NCBI RefSeq assembly: GCF_902859825.1
Contig: NZ_CADIKB010000012.1
Location: 110,020 to 174,019 of the forward strand
DNA length: 64,000 nucleotides
Origin: Paraburkholderia phenoliruptrix
GTDB lineage: Bacteria > Pseudomonadota > Gammaproteobacteria > Burkholderiales > Burkholderiaceae
Reading direction: 5' to 3'
The notes under the pieces were generated by a model. The model was not told the DNA's origin and made no database searches. It saw only the letters and a list, made by a program, of their open reading frames with translations. Made by a program: the position numbers and the translations under genes. Below are positions 57,011 to 64,000 of this stretch, one piece after another. Positions within the stretch are counted from its first letter, which is position 1. Every line of letters begins with the position of its first letter.

Positions 57011-57919
57011 ATGCCTCTTTCACCGCAGCAGGACATTCTCGAAATCGCCCAGGACGCCTCCGTGCTCCGCTTCGCGCCGCAAGCCGGCGGCCGTCTGCTT
57101 TCGTGGATCATCGACGGCGAGGAAGTGATTCATTGGCCGGAACACGCGGATTGGAGCCAGCCTGCGCGCATTCGCGGCGGCAACCCGCTGCTGTTTCCGT
57201 TTCTCGGACGCCATCGCGTGGACGGCAAGATCGGTTACTGGCGCGACGCGCAAGGCACGGTGCGCGAACTGCCCATGCACGGCTTTGCGCGCGACCTGCC
57301 CTTCGACGCGCACGCGGACGTGCACGGCGCCGGCCTGCGCCTCGTGCTGACCGACAGTGAGGCGACGCGCGCCGGCTACCCGTTCGGCTTTCGCTTTGAA
57401 GCGGCGTATACGCTCGTCGACGCGCACACACTCGACGTCACGCTGACCACCGCCAATACCGGCGACGCACCGTTGCCCTACTACGCCGGCCATCACTTCT
57501 ACTTCACGCTGCCGCACACGCAGCGCGCGCAGACGTCGCTCGAATTGCCACCCACCGAACGGCGCTTCCAGCAGGCCGACGGTTCGATCAGCGCGGCCGA
57601 GCCGGGCGAAGCGCGCTATACACTCGACGAAGCGCGTATCCACGACCGCTTTCATTGCCTGACCGGCGTGCCGGATCGGCCGGTTAAACTGATCGCGCCG
57701 GGCCTTGACCGCGTCATCACGATCGACCTGCAGCGGCCGAACTCCGTGCCGTGGTACTGCGTGACCACGTGGACCGAAGCGCCGGAGTCCGACTTCTATT
57801 GCGTCGAGCCCTGGCTCGGCTTGCCCGATGCGATTCATAACGGGATGGGGCTGCGCTGGCTCGATCCGGGCCAAACCGAAGCCGCCGCGTTGCGCATTCA
57901 TGTGGGCAAACGCGGCTGA
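57011..57919 (+). CDS. Aldose 1-epimerase (mutarotase) family protein
   Basis: A 302-residue galactose-mutarotase-like protein. Conserved points are RGGNPLLFPFLGRHRVDGKIG near the N-terminus, LPMHGFARDLPFD (catalytic histidine), PYYAGHHFYFTLP (second histidine) and VEPWLGLPDAIHNG with the catalytic glutamate. The family interconverts alpha and beta anomers; this subgroup is closer to hexose-6-phosphate epimerase-like proteins than to GalM, so the precise sugar is uncertain. No galactose genes are adjacent. Confidence 0.88.
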   Translation: MPLSPQQDILEIAQDASVLRFAPQAGGRLLSWIIDGEEVIHWPEHADWSQPARIRGGNPLLFPFLGRHRVDGKIGYWRDAQGTVRELPMHGFARDLPFDAHADVHGAGLRLVLTDSEATRAGYPFGFRFEAAYTLVDAHTLDVTLTTANTGDAPLPYYAGHHFYFTLPHTQRAQTSLELPPTERRFQQADGSISAAEPGEARYTLDEARIHDRFHCLTGVPDRPVKLIAPGLDRVITIDLQRPNSVPWYCVTTWTEAPESDFYCVEPWLGLPDAIHNGMGLRWLDPGQTEAAALRIHVGKRG

Positions 57920-58072
57920 ACGGCGAGTGACGCCGCGCGCGGGCCGGTGCGCCCAAAATGGCGCCTTTGCCCGTTTTCGCGATGCTGCAACGCAAAACCG
58001 TTAGAATCGGACGCTTTGTCTCTACCTGCCGCGTGATCGGGATCGGCGCGCGGCAGCGCTTTGCGAGGTCCA

Positions 58073-58819
58073 ATGCCTGGAACAACAAGAATGATCAAAC
58101 GACTCGCCTGCGTGTCGTTGGTGGCGCTCGTCGCCGCGTGCGGGTCGGCGCCGGTGGGGCCGGGGTTCTATCGCGTCGAACGGGGCGACACGCTGTCGAA
58201 GATCGCGCGCAGTCACCGTCAATCGGTGCAAAGCATCGCGCGCTGGAACAACCTGACCAACCCGGACAGCATCGAGGTTGGACAGGTACTGCGCGTCCAG
58301 CCGCCCAATGGCGCGGCCGCGACGAGCGGCGCCGTGCGCACCAACGGCACCGGCAGCGCGACTGCCTCGGCGGGTTCAGCGGCGGGTTCGTCTGCGGGTT
58401 CGGCTTCCTCGCGCTCTGCGGCCGCCGACAATGCGCCGTCCGCGCCCGCGTCGTCCATTTCCCTCGTGTGGCCGACTAGCGGCAGCGTGATTCGCGGCTT
58501 CGACGGCGCGAACTCCAAGGGCATCGACATTGCCGCCCCCGCGGGCACACCGGTGGTGGCGGCGGCAGCGGGCACGGTGGTGTACGCGGGCAATGGGCTG
58601 CGCGGTTACGGCAACCTGCTGATTCTCAAGCACAACGCCGAGTATCTGACCGCGTATGCGCACAACCGCGCGCTGTTCGTGAAGGAAGGCGAAACCGTCG
58701 CACAAGGCCAGAAGATCGCCGAGATGGGCGATACCGATACCAACCGCGTCATGCTGCACTTCGAGTTGCGCTATCAGGGCCGCTCGATCGACCCGTCGCG
58801 CGCCTTGCCGCCGCGTTAG
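58073..58819 (+). CDS. NlpD-like lipoprotein: LysM plus degenerate LytM (M23) domain
   Basis: A 248-residue lipoprotein (lipobox LVAAC, Cys23). A LysM peptidoglycan-binding module spans about residues 32-76 ([14 protein letters not shown] ... VGQVLRV), followed by an Ala/Ser/Thr linker and a LytM domain (130-245). The zinc ligands are missing: Ser148 stands where the HxGxD histidine should be and Met227 replaces the first histidine of HLH. E. coli NlpD is degenerate in the same way and acts by activating the amidase AmiC during cell separation, so that role is likely here. GAGG lies 5 nt above the ATG at 58073; Met7 is an alternative. No rpoS, surE or pcm is adjacent, unlike the canonical nlpD locus. 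Confidence 0.88.
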   Translation: MPGTTRMIKRLACVSLVALVAACGSAPVGPGFYRVERGDTLSKIARSHRQSVQSIARWNNLTNPDSIEVGQVLRVQPPNGAAATSGAVRTNGTGSATASAGSAAGSSAGSASSRSAAADNAPSAPASSISLVWPTSGSVIRGFDGANSKGIDIAAPAGTPVVAAAAGTVVYAGNGLRGYGNLLILKHNAEYLTAYAHNRALFVKEGETVAQGQKIAEMGDTDTNRVMLHFELRYQGRSIDPSRALPPR

Positions 58820-58850
58820 GCGAGTCGGCGGCCTGGGGAACCCCGCGTGC

Positions 58851-58856
58851 TATAAA
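58851..58856 (+). promoter_or_regulatory. Predicted -10 element of the 108-residue lipoprotein gene
   Basis: TATAAA, 64 nt upstream of the ATG at 58920. No convincing -35. Confidence 0.4.
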
Positions 58857-58919
58857 CGCTCAATCCGGCACACGTGGCCTCGCGCCACGCCTTTCATGTC
58901 ATCTGTAAGGAATTCTGCA

Positions 58920-59246
58920 ATGAAGAGCGCATTGGCGTCCGTCGCAACGGCCGCGGCGATCGGCGTCGGCCTGTTGACACTCGGCAGCCTCGCGGGCTGC
59001 TCGACGACCACCACCATGACCTACCTGCCGAGCGGCGACACGGGCTTCGCGATCAACTGCAGCGGCAGCGACGCAAGCACGAGCTGGGCGGAATGCTACA
59101 AACGCGCGGGCGAGGTGTGCGGCAACTATGGCTACGACGTCGTATCGAAGGACGTGGATAACGGCGCCACTTCCGGTGGTACCGTCGGCGGTATTTTCGG
59201 TGCGAACGTGAAAAACCGCTCGATGGTGGTTCGCTGCAAGCAATGA
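58920..59246 (+). CDS. Small lipoprotein, hypothetical
   Basis: A 108-residue lipoprotein. The signal peptide ends in the lipobox SLAGC (Cys28 or nearby) and the mature part starts STTTTMTYLPSGDTGFAINC. Three later cysteines lie in a compact core (WAECYKRAGEVCGNYGYDVV and VVRCKQ at the very end), which could form disulfides in the periplasm. A Gly-rich turn (GGTVGGIFGA) separates them. AAGGAA lies 8 nt above the ATG at 58920. I do not know a function; similar small proteins are common in Burkholderia envelopes. Confidence 0.82.
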   Translation: MKSALASVATAAAIGVGLLTLGSLAGCSTTTTMTYLPSGDTGFAINCSGSDASTSWAECYKRAGEVCGNYGYDVVSKDVDNGATSGGTVGGIFGANVKNRSMVVRCKQ

Positions 59247-59392
59247 CGTGGGTGGGCTGCGCCGCCGGATGGCGGCGACTCCGGGCGGCCGCGCCGCCAG
59301 CGCCCGGAACGCGGTTCGATGCGCACGGCGAAGGCGAGCAGCGCCGCGAACCCCATGGGCCACAGCGCCACGAAAATGATGACCCCGTTCAT
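59132..59392 (-). CDS. Doubtful small membrane frame
   Basis: An 86-codon minus-strand frame whose N-terminus (MNGVIIFVALWPMGFAALLA) is a convincing membrane segment followed by a basic stretch, but the last 38 codons lie antisense to the lipoprotein gene and are not protein-like. There is no Shine-Dalgarno. It may be a real small protein with an uncertain end, or a coincidence. Confidence 0.2.
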   Translation of the reverse strand: MNGVIIFVALWPMGFAALLAFAVRIEPRSGRWRRGRPESPPSGGAAHPRHCLQRTTIERFFTFAPKIPPTVPPEVAPLSTSFDTTS

Positions 59393-60189
59393 AATCGGCG
59401 AAAGAAAATGTAAGCTTCATGATCCGCCTCGCCTGTGTACTCGCAATGACTGCCGTAAAAACCGCACAAAAAAAGCCCGGCGCGAAGCCGGGCTAACGGG
59501 GGTTCGGCGCATATCGGCAAAGGACCGGTTCACCATGCGCCAGAACCAAATTTAACAACGGGGTTTTACAAGCGCAATATATTAATTTCCTGAACAATGT
59601 GATGCGACGCACGGATTTCGCGCTCTGTGAACCGGAAATCGCTCAAATAAACGGCAATGGCGGGCCGCCATTCCGGTCACTGCAGATTGATTAACAGCGC
59701 GATTAAAGCGGCTTAACCAGCTGGAAACCCGCATGTAGCAAGGCGGATGCCACCGAGCGGCAATTAGGCTGAAGAAAACCCGGCCCCGCCCCGCGGCACG
59801 TGCAGTCGCCGTAATTCGGCGGCTCAATGCGGGTTGAAGGGCTTAGTGCGCCAGCGCACCTTTTCTATGAAATAGCCGCATTCACCGAAACTCTCTTCAA
59901 AAATGTCGCAACCGCACATTCGCAAATTGCGAATTACCGTTCTCTAATCCGCCGACGAATTATCGAGTTTTAAATCATCCACTCTCTTTGCCAATAATCT
60001 GATGTTATTCATTCGCCTCGCCAGGCGCAAACCAGCCGAAAGTGATAGCCGGCTCTTCGGCAATCGTTTTACATGATGTGCAATCGCCAATTCCGAGCCG
60101 TTGAACCGGGCAGCGTGAAGGTTCAGAATCGGACGCAGGCTGCCATCGCCGATGGTTTATAGTAACGACCCCGCCAGAATCCGCTTACG
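59247..60189. other. Long low-GC intergenic stretch
   Basis: About 940 bp with no supported gene apart from the doubtful frame at its left end. From about 59530 to 60130 the base composition is visibly richer in A and T than anywhere else in the window. It contains a small hairpin AATGGCG-GGC-CGCCATT (59656-59672), a minus-strand terminator at 59467-59494 and, close to the DUF2288 gene, the palindrome CCATCG-C-CGATGG (60143-60155) just before a TATAGT (60158-60163) that may be that gene's -10. Confidence 0.6.
59467..59494 (-). terminator. Minus-strand Rho-independent terminator without an assigned gene
   Basis: Stem AGCCCGGC (59474-59481) / GCCGGGCT (59487-59494) with loop GCGAA. On the minus strand it is followed by a run of eight T (complement of 59467-59474). 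On the plus strand no T-tract follows, so it should end a transcript coming from 59.5-60.1 kb on the minus strand, where no protein gene is evident. Confidence 0.8.
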
Positions 60190-60498
60190 ATGACTTCCCA
60201 CGACGCCACCCACACTCCCCTGTACGCCAAGCTCCTCGCCGAAACCGCCAAAATCGGCTGGCCGGAACTGGAGCGCTTTTTTGCGCGCGGCATGCTGCTG
60301 CGCGTCGCGAGCGACCTCGATCTCGTGAGCGTGGCGGAAGCCATCGCCAACGACGACACCGCGCAGGTCACTCAATGGCTGTCGGCCGGGCTGGTCGAGC
60401 GCGTGCAAGCGGAAACCGCCGCCGACTTCGCCGCGCGCGACCCGGACCTGTGGGCGGTGGTCGTCTCGCCGTGGGTGTGCGTGCAGGAGCGCCATTGA
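60190..60498 (+). CDS. DUF2288 family protein
   Basis: A 102-residue protein matching DUF2288: PLYAKLLAETAKIGWPELERFFARG, then the DLVSVAEAIANDD and WVVVVSPWVCVQ-like terminal segment (LWAVVVSPWVCVQERH). No function is known for the family. It has no signal or membrane span and is probably cytoplasmic. Its stop overlaps the TTG start of the MATE transporter (TTGA), so the two are coupled. A palindrome and a TATAGT lie 27-47 nt upstream. Confidence 0.88.
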   Translation: MTSHDATHTPLYAKLLAETAKIGWPELERFFARGMLLRVASDLDLVSVAEAIANDDTAQVTQWLSAGLVERVQAETAADFAARDPDLWAVVVSPWVCVQERH

Positions 60499-61871
60499 GC
60501 GAAGCGGCGCCCGCGCTGCCTGTCAGCTGGCACCGCCGCGTGCTGGCACTCGCGTTTCCGATTGTCCTTGCCAACCTGACTCAGCCGATTCTCGGTGCCG
60601 TCGATACCGCCGTCGCCGGCCATCTGAACGGCGCGTCGTATCTGGGCGGCGTGGCGCTCGGCGGCCTTTTTTTCAACTTCGTGTTCTGGAGCTTCGGCTT
60701 TTTGCGCATGGGCACGACGGGGCTTGTCGCGCAGTCGCACGGCGCGGGCGACCACGCCGGATTGCGCGATAACGTGGTCCGGGCGCTGTTGCTCGCGGCG
60801 GCAATCGGCGCCGTGGTGCTCGCGCTGCACGTGCCACTGAGCGACTACGCGTTGCGCGCGCTCGGCGGCAGCGACGCGGTGCAGCGCAACGCCCGCCTCT
60901 ACTGCCACGCGCGCATTTGGGCCGCGCCGCTCGCGCTCGGCAACTATGTGGTGCTCGGCTGGCTGTTGGGCACGCAGCGCGTGAGGCTCGCGTTGCTGTC
61001 GCAAGTGTTCATCAATGGCGTGAACATCGCCGCCGTGTTTCTGTATGTGTATGGCTTCGATTGGGGCGTCGCTGGAATCGGCGCGGCGACCGCGACGGCG
61101 GACGCGCTCGGCTTCGTACTGGGAGCCGCGCTGCTGTGGCGCGCGAGGCCGCGCGGACTGCCACCGCTGACGCGCCCCGCACTCTTCGATGCGGCAGCAC
61201 TGCAGCGGCTCGTCGCCCTGAATCGCGACATCTTCGTGCGCACGCTGTGTTTGCTGCTCTCGTTCGGCTGGTTCGCACACCTGGGCGCGCGGCAAGGCGA
61301 CGCCACACTCGCCGCGAATGCGCTGCTGCTCAACTTTCAGACCTTCATGGCTTATGGGCTCGACGGCTTCGCGCACGCCGCGGAGGCGCTGGTCGGCGCG
61401 GCAATCGGCGCGCGCGACCGGCATGCGTTCGTGCAGGCGGTCAAGGCGACGGCGTGGTGGTCGGCGCTCGGCGCGGTCGGCTTCGCGCTCGTCTACGCGG
61501 GCGCCGGTGCGTGGATCGTCGAACGTCTGACGGATCAGCCAAACGTGCGAGTGGCCGCCGAACGCTATCTGCCGTGGGCGGCGCTGTCGCCGATGGTGTC
61601 GGTGGCGGGGTATGTACTCGACGGTGTGTTCATCGGCGCGACGCGCACACGCGAACTGATGACGTCGATGATCGTGTCGTTCGCGATCTTCGTGGGCGCA
61701 TCGTGGCCGCTCCTCGCTCTCTACGGCAACCACGGACTGTGGGCCGCCATGCTGCTCTTCATGGCCGCGCGCGGCGTGACGCTGGCGCGCCATCTGCCGC
61801 AGCTCGTTCGCGCGCTGGCCGATCCCGGCGCTCAGCGTGCGACGGGCGCGGGCACCATCGCGGGCGGGTGA
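60495..61871 (+). CDS. MATE-family multidrug/cation antiporter (DinF/NorM type)
   Basis: A 458-residue 12-helix transporter of the DinF branch: IVLANLTQPILGAVDTAVAG in helix 1, GFLRMGTTGLVAQSHGAGD and LVALNRDIFVRTLCLLLSF in the second half. The family expels cationic drugs using sodium or proton gradients. The start is a TTG at 60495: GGAG lies 6 nt upstream, it overlaps the DUF2288 stop, and the in-frame sequence further upstream is basic and Gly/Arg-rich, not a membrane N-terminus. The 3' end overlaps a small convergent lipoprotein gene by 40 nt. Confidence 0.9.
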   Translation: MSEAAPALPVSWHRRVLALAFPIVLANLTQPILGAVDTAVAGHLNGASYLGGVALGGLFFNFVFWSFGFLRMGTTGLVAQSHGAGDHAGLRDNVVRALLLAAAIGAVVLALHVPLSDYALRALGGSDAVQRNARLYCHARIWAAPLALGNYVVLGWLLGTQRVRLALLSQVFINGVNIAAVFLYVYGFDWGVAGIGAATATADALGFVLGAALLWRARPRGLPPLTRPALFDAAALQRLVALNRDIFVRTLCLLLSFGWFAHLGARQGDATLAANALLLNFQTFMAYGLDGFAHAAEALVGAAIGARDRHAFVQAVKATAWWSALGAVGFALVYAGAGAWIVERLTDQPNVRVAAERYLPWAALSPMVSVAGYVLDGVFIGATRTRELMTSMIVSFAIFVGASWPLLALYGNHGLWAAMLLFMAARGVTLARHLPQLVRALADPGAQRATGAGTIAGG

Positions 61872-61999
61872 GTGTCCGTCGGCACGCCGTGGTAATCGGC
61901 GGGATCCTGCGGCGGCCCGGCGCGGCGCCCGGACGGGCCATTCGTACAACCGGCGACACTCGCGGCGAGCAGCAATGCAATCATCGAAACGCGGAACAT
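61832..61999 (-). CDS. 55-residue lipoprotein
   Basis: A 55-codon minus-strand frame with a complete lipoprotein signal: MFRVSMIALLLAASVAGC with Cys18 as the lipidated residue. The mature peptide is only 38 residues, rich in Pro, Gly and Asp (PQDPADYHGVPTDTHPP). AGAGAG lies about 10 nt above the ATG at 61999. Its last 13 codons are antisense to the end of the MATE gene. Short proline-rich lipoproteins are common in Burkholderia; function unknown. Confidence 0.75.
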   Translation of the reverse strand: MFRVSMIALLLAASVAGCTNGPSGRRAGPPQDPADYHGVPTDTHPPAMVPAPVAR

Positions 62000-62111
62000 G
62001 GACGCAAATCTCTCTAACGAAAAGGAAACCTAAGACGGGAGCGCGGAAGTCTACCCGCAACGGGCATTCCACGACGCCGCGCGCGCAGCCGCCGCTGCCA
62101 TTTCGCGATGC

Positions 62112-62131
62112 GTGACCTACTATGAAGTCAC
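62112..62131 (+). promoter_or_regulatory. Possible promoter/operator of the His-rich small protein
   Basis: Inverted repeat GTGAC-N10-GTCAC surrounds TACTAT (62118-62123), a possible -10 located 33 nt above the ATG at 62156. A protein bound to the repeat would cover the -10. Confidence 0.35.
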
Positions 62132-62155
62132 AGCCGGACGTCAAAGGAGACTGCC

Positions 62156-62332
62156 ATGGACGCTGAATCGATTGCAGGTCTGGTCGGACTCGCAGTAGGT
62201 CTCGCGGTGCTGCTCGCCCTGTCCATTTTCGAATCGCGGACTTATCGCCGCGAACACGGCGAAGGCATGCTGCATCACTGGGTGACGCATCAGCACATGC
62301 ACATGCCGCACTGGATGCGCCGGCGGCATTGA
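62156..62332 (+). CDS. 58-residue membrane protein with histidine-rich tail
   Basis: A 58-codon frame with AGGAGA 6 nt upstream of its ATG. An N-terminal hydrophobic span (about residues 6-24, AGLVGLAVGLAVLLALSIF) is followed by a basic segment (ESRTYRREHGEG) and a tail with seven histidines and four methionines among about 20 residues (MLHHWVTHQHMHMPHWMRRR). Such a tail could bind Cu, Zn or Ni. I do not know the family. It is followed by a DUF3309 gene on the same strand. Confidence 0.75.
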   Translation: MDAESIAGLVGLAVGLAVLLALSIFESRTYRREHGEGMLHHWVTHQHMHMPHWMRRRH

Positions 62333-62562
62333 ACCCCGCGGTTGCGCGATTCGTCTGCAGGTCGTCCCGCGCCCGCGGGTGGGATCTCGTGTGCGCGCGC
62401 TTTTGTCTGGCTTGACGAGGGCGCCCGGTCTCGGGCACGCGCGTTGCTGATCCGGTCGCTGCAAGAAGCGCGTGCGTTGTGCGTCGCTTGCGGTGGCACA
62501 CAGCGTGCGTCGGATCAACTATGCGGCCCACTATCCGTCGGGGCCGGACAGGGAGAACTCAA

Positions 62563-62721
62563 ATGACGATCGGAACCATCCTGCTCATCGTGCTTATCCT
62601 GCTGCTGATCGGTGCGCTGCCGACCTGGCCGTATAGCAGCGGTTGGGGCTACCGCCCGACCGGCGTGCTCGGCGTCGTGCTGATCATCGTTATCGTGCTG
62701 CTGGTTCTGGGACGCATATGA
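62563..62721 (+). CDS. DUF3309 small membrane protein
   Basis: A 52-residue protein with the DUF3309 pattern: a first hydrophobic span (IGTILLIVLILLLIGALP), the signature WPYSSGWGYRPTG between spans, and a second span (VLGVVLIIVIVLLVLG). GGGAGAA precedes the ATG by 6 nt. The family is widespread in proteobacteria and often linked to envelope stress, without a proven function. Longer in-frame starts upstream are not needed. Confidence 0.9.
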   Translation: MTIGTILLIVLILLLIGALPTWPYSSGWGYRPTGVLGVVLIIVIVLLVLGRI

Positions 62722-62753
62722 CGCGGCGCGCCTCGCTCCGACGCAATTCGCGA

Positions 62754-62783
62754 TTGACTCTGGCATCTGTTGCCCCTTAGAAT
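62754..62783 (+). promoter_or_regulatory. Sigma-70 promoter of tRNA-Pro
   Basis: TTGACT (62754-62759), an 18-nt spacer and TAGAAT (62778-62783), 11 nt before the tRNA 5' end. It is the clearest promoter in the window. Confidence 0.8.
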
Positions 62784-62794
62784 CTCGGATTCGT

Positions 62795-62871
62795 CGGAGC
62801 GTAGCGCAGCCTGGTAGCGCATCTGATTTGGGATCAGAGGGTCGAAGGTTCGAATCCTTTCGCTCCGACCA
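62795..62871 (+). tRNA. tRNA-Pro (anticodon TGG)
   Basis: A 77-nt cloverleaf with encoded CCA (62869-62871). Acceptor stem CGGAGCG / CGCTCCG, D-arm GCGCAGCCTGGTAGCGC, anticodon arm TCTGA-TTTGGGA-TCAGA with TGG, T-arm GGTTCGAATCC. It reads CCA and, by wobble, other proline codons. Confidence 0.97.
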
Positions 62872-63240
62872 CGAAACAAGCAATACAGAAGCAAAATACA
62901 TAGGCAACAAGTGCATCACAAAACCCGCGCAGGCTTCGGCTTCGCGGGTTTTTGCGTTTCTGGGCTGGTGCTTTGCACCCGATGGGGTGATGAACCTTCG
63001 CATGTCGGAACATTTGAGTGCGCTGCCCGCGTCCGGGACCGCGATCTGCTAAAGCATCCGCGGCATCCGTGCATGGCATGCTTGAGAGCATGAGAAACAA
63101 GCGGCAAACAGGAGACGAACAGGCAACCAGCCTGCCGACTCACCCGACTTGCAGCGCGCTTCGCGCGCATGCCACAGTGGACACCATCGCAGCACCGCGC
63201 AGCGCATTGCAACTCGTACACGCAGACACAAGGAGCCCGC
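62872..63240 (+). other. Gap between tRNA-Pro and sixA
   Basis: A 369-bp gap. It contains the tRNA terminator (62921-62953) and, just before sixA, AAGGAG as the ribosome-binding site. I see no other gene; the open frames here read through the tRNA. Confidence 0.5.
62921..62953 (+). terminator. Terminator of tRNA-Pro
   Basis: AAACCCGCG (62921-62929) pairs with CGCGGGTTT (62943-62951), followed by TT and GCGTTT. Located 50 nt after the tRNA. Confidence 0.85.
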
Positions 63241-63699
63241 ATGAATCTGATTCTCTGGCGTCACGCCGAAGCCGAAGACTATGCCGCCACAGATCTCGCC
63301 CGCGCGCTCACCACACGCGGCCGCAAGCAGGCGCAGAATGTGGCGAAATGGCTGCGCACGCGGCTGCCGGACGACGCCGTGGTCCTCGCGAGCCCCGCCG
63401 TGCGCACCATCCAGACAGCCGAGACGCTCAGCGACCATTACCGCGTCGTGCGCGAGCTCGCGCCGAATGCCAGCGCGCTTGACGTGCTCAGTGCGGCCGG
63501 CTGGCCGAAAGGCATCGCCGAAACGGTGGTGATCGTCGGTCATCAGCCGACGCTCGGCCATGTCGCGGCGAAGCTGCTCGCCGGCAGCGACGCAAGCTGG
63601 CCGGTCAAGAAAGCGGGCCTCTGGTGGATCGAGAGCCGCGAGCGTCACGGTGACGATCAGGCGGTGCTGCTTGCGGCGATGACGCCGGACCTCGTCTGA
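63241..63699 (+). CDS. sixA: Phosphohistidine phosphatase SixA
   Basis: A 152-residue histidine-phosphatase-superfamily protein. The RHG motif is LWRHAEA (Arg7, His8 nucleophile) and the second catalytic histidine is in VIVGHQPTLGHVAA. SixA removes phosphate from phosphohistidine on phosphorelay or phosphotransferase-system proteins. AAGGAG lies 9 nt above the ATG at 63241; the in-frame extension to 63169 is not conserved-looking. In Burkholderia sixA commonly neighbours polyphosphate genes, which may lie beyond the window end. Confidence 0.92.
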   Translation: MNLILWRHAEAEDYAATDLARALTTRGRKQAQNVAKWLRTRLPDDAVVLASPAVRTIQTAETLSDHYRVVRELAPNASALDVLSAAGWPKGIAETVVIVGHQPTLGHVAAKLLAGSDASWPVKKAGLWWIESRERHGDDQAVLLAAMTPDLV

Positions 63700-64000
63700 C
63701 CGACGAGACACGTCGCGCGCGTGCTCCTGTGTCAGGGCCTGCCGTCGGCCTGCCGCATGACATGACAGGCCGTCGCGTGCGCGAGCGGCTTCGCAGAATT
63801 CCTGAGCCACGTGACGTAAAAGCCAGTGGGCTGGCCGCTAACGAAGCAGTTCAGTAAGCCGCTCCGCAAACGGTCTAATAATCGGGTAAGGCAATGTCCC
63901 ACAGACAGTTGAAGGTTGGGACGGCGGGTGCGGCATAGATTATGCGACCTTGCGATCATGGTCAATGTTGGATTTCGAGGGCGAACGCTTCAGGGCGGCG
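63700..64000. other. Right end of window, no supported gene
   Basis: About 300 bp after sixA. A TAATAAT near 63875-63881 might be a -10 for a gene beyond the end, but nothing else supports it. The minus-strand frame at 63732-63965 has no ribosome-binding site and an unnatural composition. Confidence 0.4.

Noticed and set aside
59582..59827. 81-codon minus-strand frame in the low-GC gap
   Set aside because: No ribosome-binding site, unnatural composition, and no membrane or domain pattern.
62515..63100. Minus-strand frames across tRNA-Pro (with RTFDPLIPNQ- or GAKGFEPSTL-type ends)
   Set aside because: They are translations of the tRNA gene itself, a known source of false hypothetical proteins.
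63732..63965. 77-codon minus-strand frame at the right end
   Set aside because: No Shine-Dalgarno and no family resemblance; lies in what appears to be the gap after sixA.

Overview
This 64 kb window is a high-GC chromosomal segment that looks like Burkholderia sensu lato (Paraburkholderia, Burkholderia or Caballeronia). The basis is codon use, the FUSC/DUF1656/HlyD efflux cassette, the inositol locus with a fused iolC, the family set (Fsr, TusA-like, AcpA-like, DUF2288, DUF3309) and the synthetases. I see no integrase, insertion sequence, CRISPR array or phage gene, so it reads as ordinary backbone with well-formed metabolic operons. The genus is an inference from protein character, not from a search.

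Layout. 1-3.9 kb: a tripartite efflux operon (outer-membrane factor, FUSC pump, DUF1656, HlyD adaptor). 4-13 kb: a chemoreceptor, the fosmidomycin-type exporter fsr, propionyl-CoA synthetase prpE, and a uvrD-mtnN pair read on the minus strand. 13-17.2 kb: valS, galU and a TusA-like protein. 17.4-29.6 kb: a complete-looking myo-inositol locus. On the minus strand it has two Gfo/Idh dehydrogenases and an RpiR regulator. Diverging on the plus strand are an ABC importer (binding protein, permease, single-domain ATPase) and iolC (kinase-aldolase fusion), iolD, iolE and iolB. A GGAA-N6-TTCC palindrome lies in the divergent promoter region. No iolA is present. 29.7-32 kb: a large lipoprotein made of two tandem copies of one domain. 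32.2-38.1 kb: a minus-strand run of ltaE, a Nudix protein, a hotdog thioesterase and livHMGF, without a binding protein.

38.2-51.9 kb: a 9-bp minisatellite, a YbfB-type MFS gene divergent from a LysR gene, alaS, a CaiB/BaiF CoA-transferase, a second 9-bp minisatellite, an RBBP9-like hydrolase, ggt, glnS, another Nudix protein and small envelope proteins. 52-57 kb: a di-heme peroxidase lipoprotein divergent from an AcpA-like phosphatase lipoprotein, tRNA-Arg(TCT), uppP and a 28-residue membrane peptide with a perfect Shine-Dalgarno. 57-64 kb: an aldose epimerase, an NlpD-like amidase activator lacking LytM ligands, a small lipoprotein, a low-GC gene-free stretch with a minus-strand terminator, DUF2288-MATE, three very small envelope proteins, tRNA-Pro(TGG) and sixA.

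How they work together: the inositol genes take myo-inositol from uptake (20566-23756) through oxidation (IolG), dehydration (IolE), ring hydrolysis (IolD), isomerisation (IolB) and phosphorylation/cleavage (IolC fusion). Many neighbouring genes overlap by 4 nt (ATGA): iolC-iolD, iolE-iolB, iolG-second dehydrogenase, livM-livG-livF and uvrD-mtnN. This points to translational coupling. No clearly new multi-gene system is evident. The best candidates for new biology are the duplicated-domain lipoprotein, the tiny membrane proteins missed by length cut-offs, the binding-protein-less liv cluster led by a thioesterase, and the possible small RNA near 59.5 kb.
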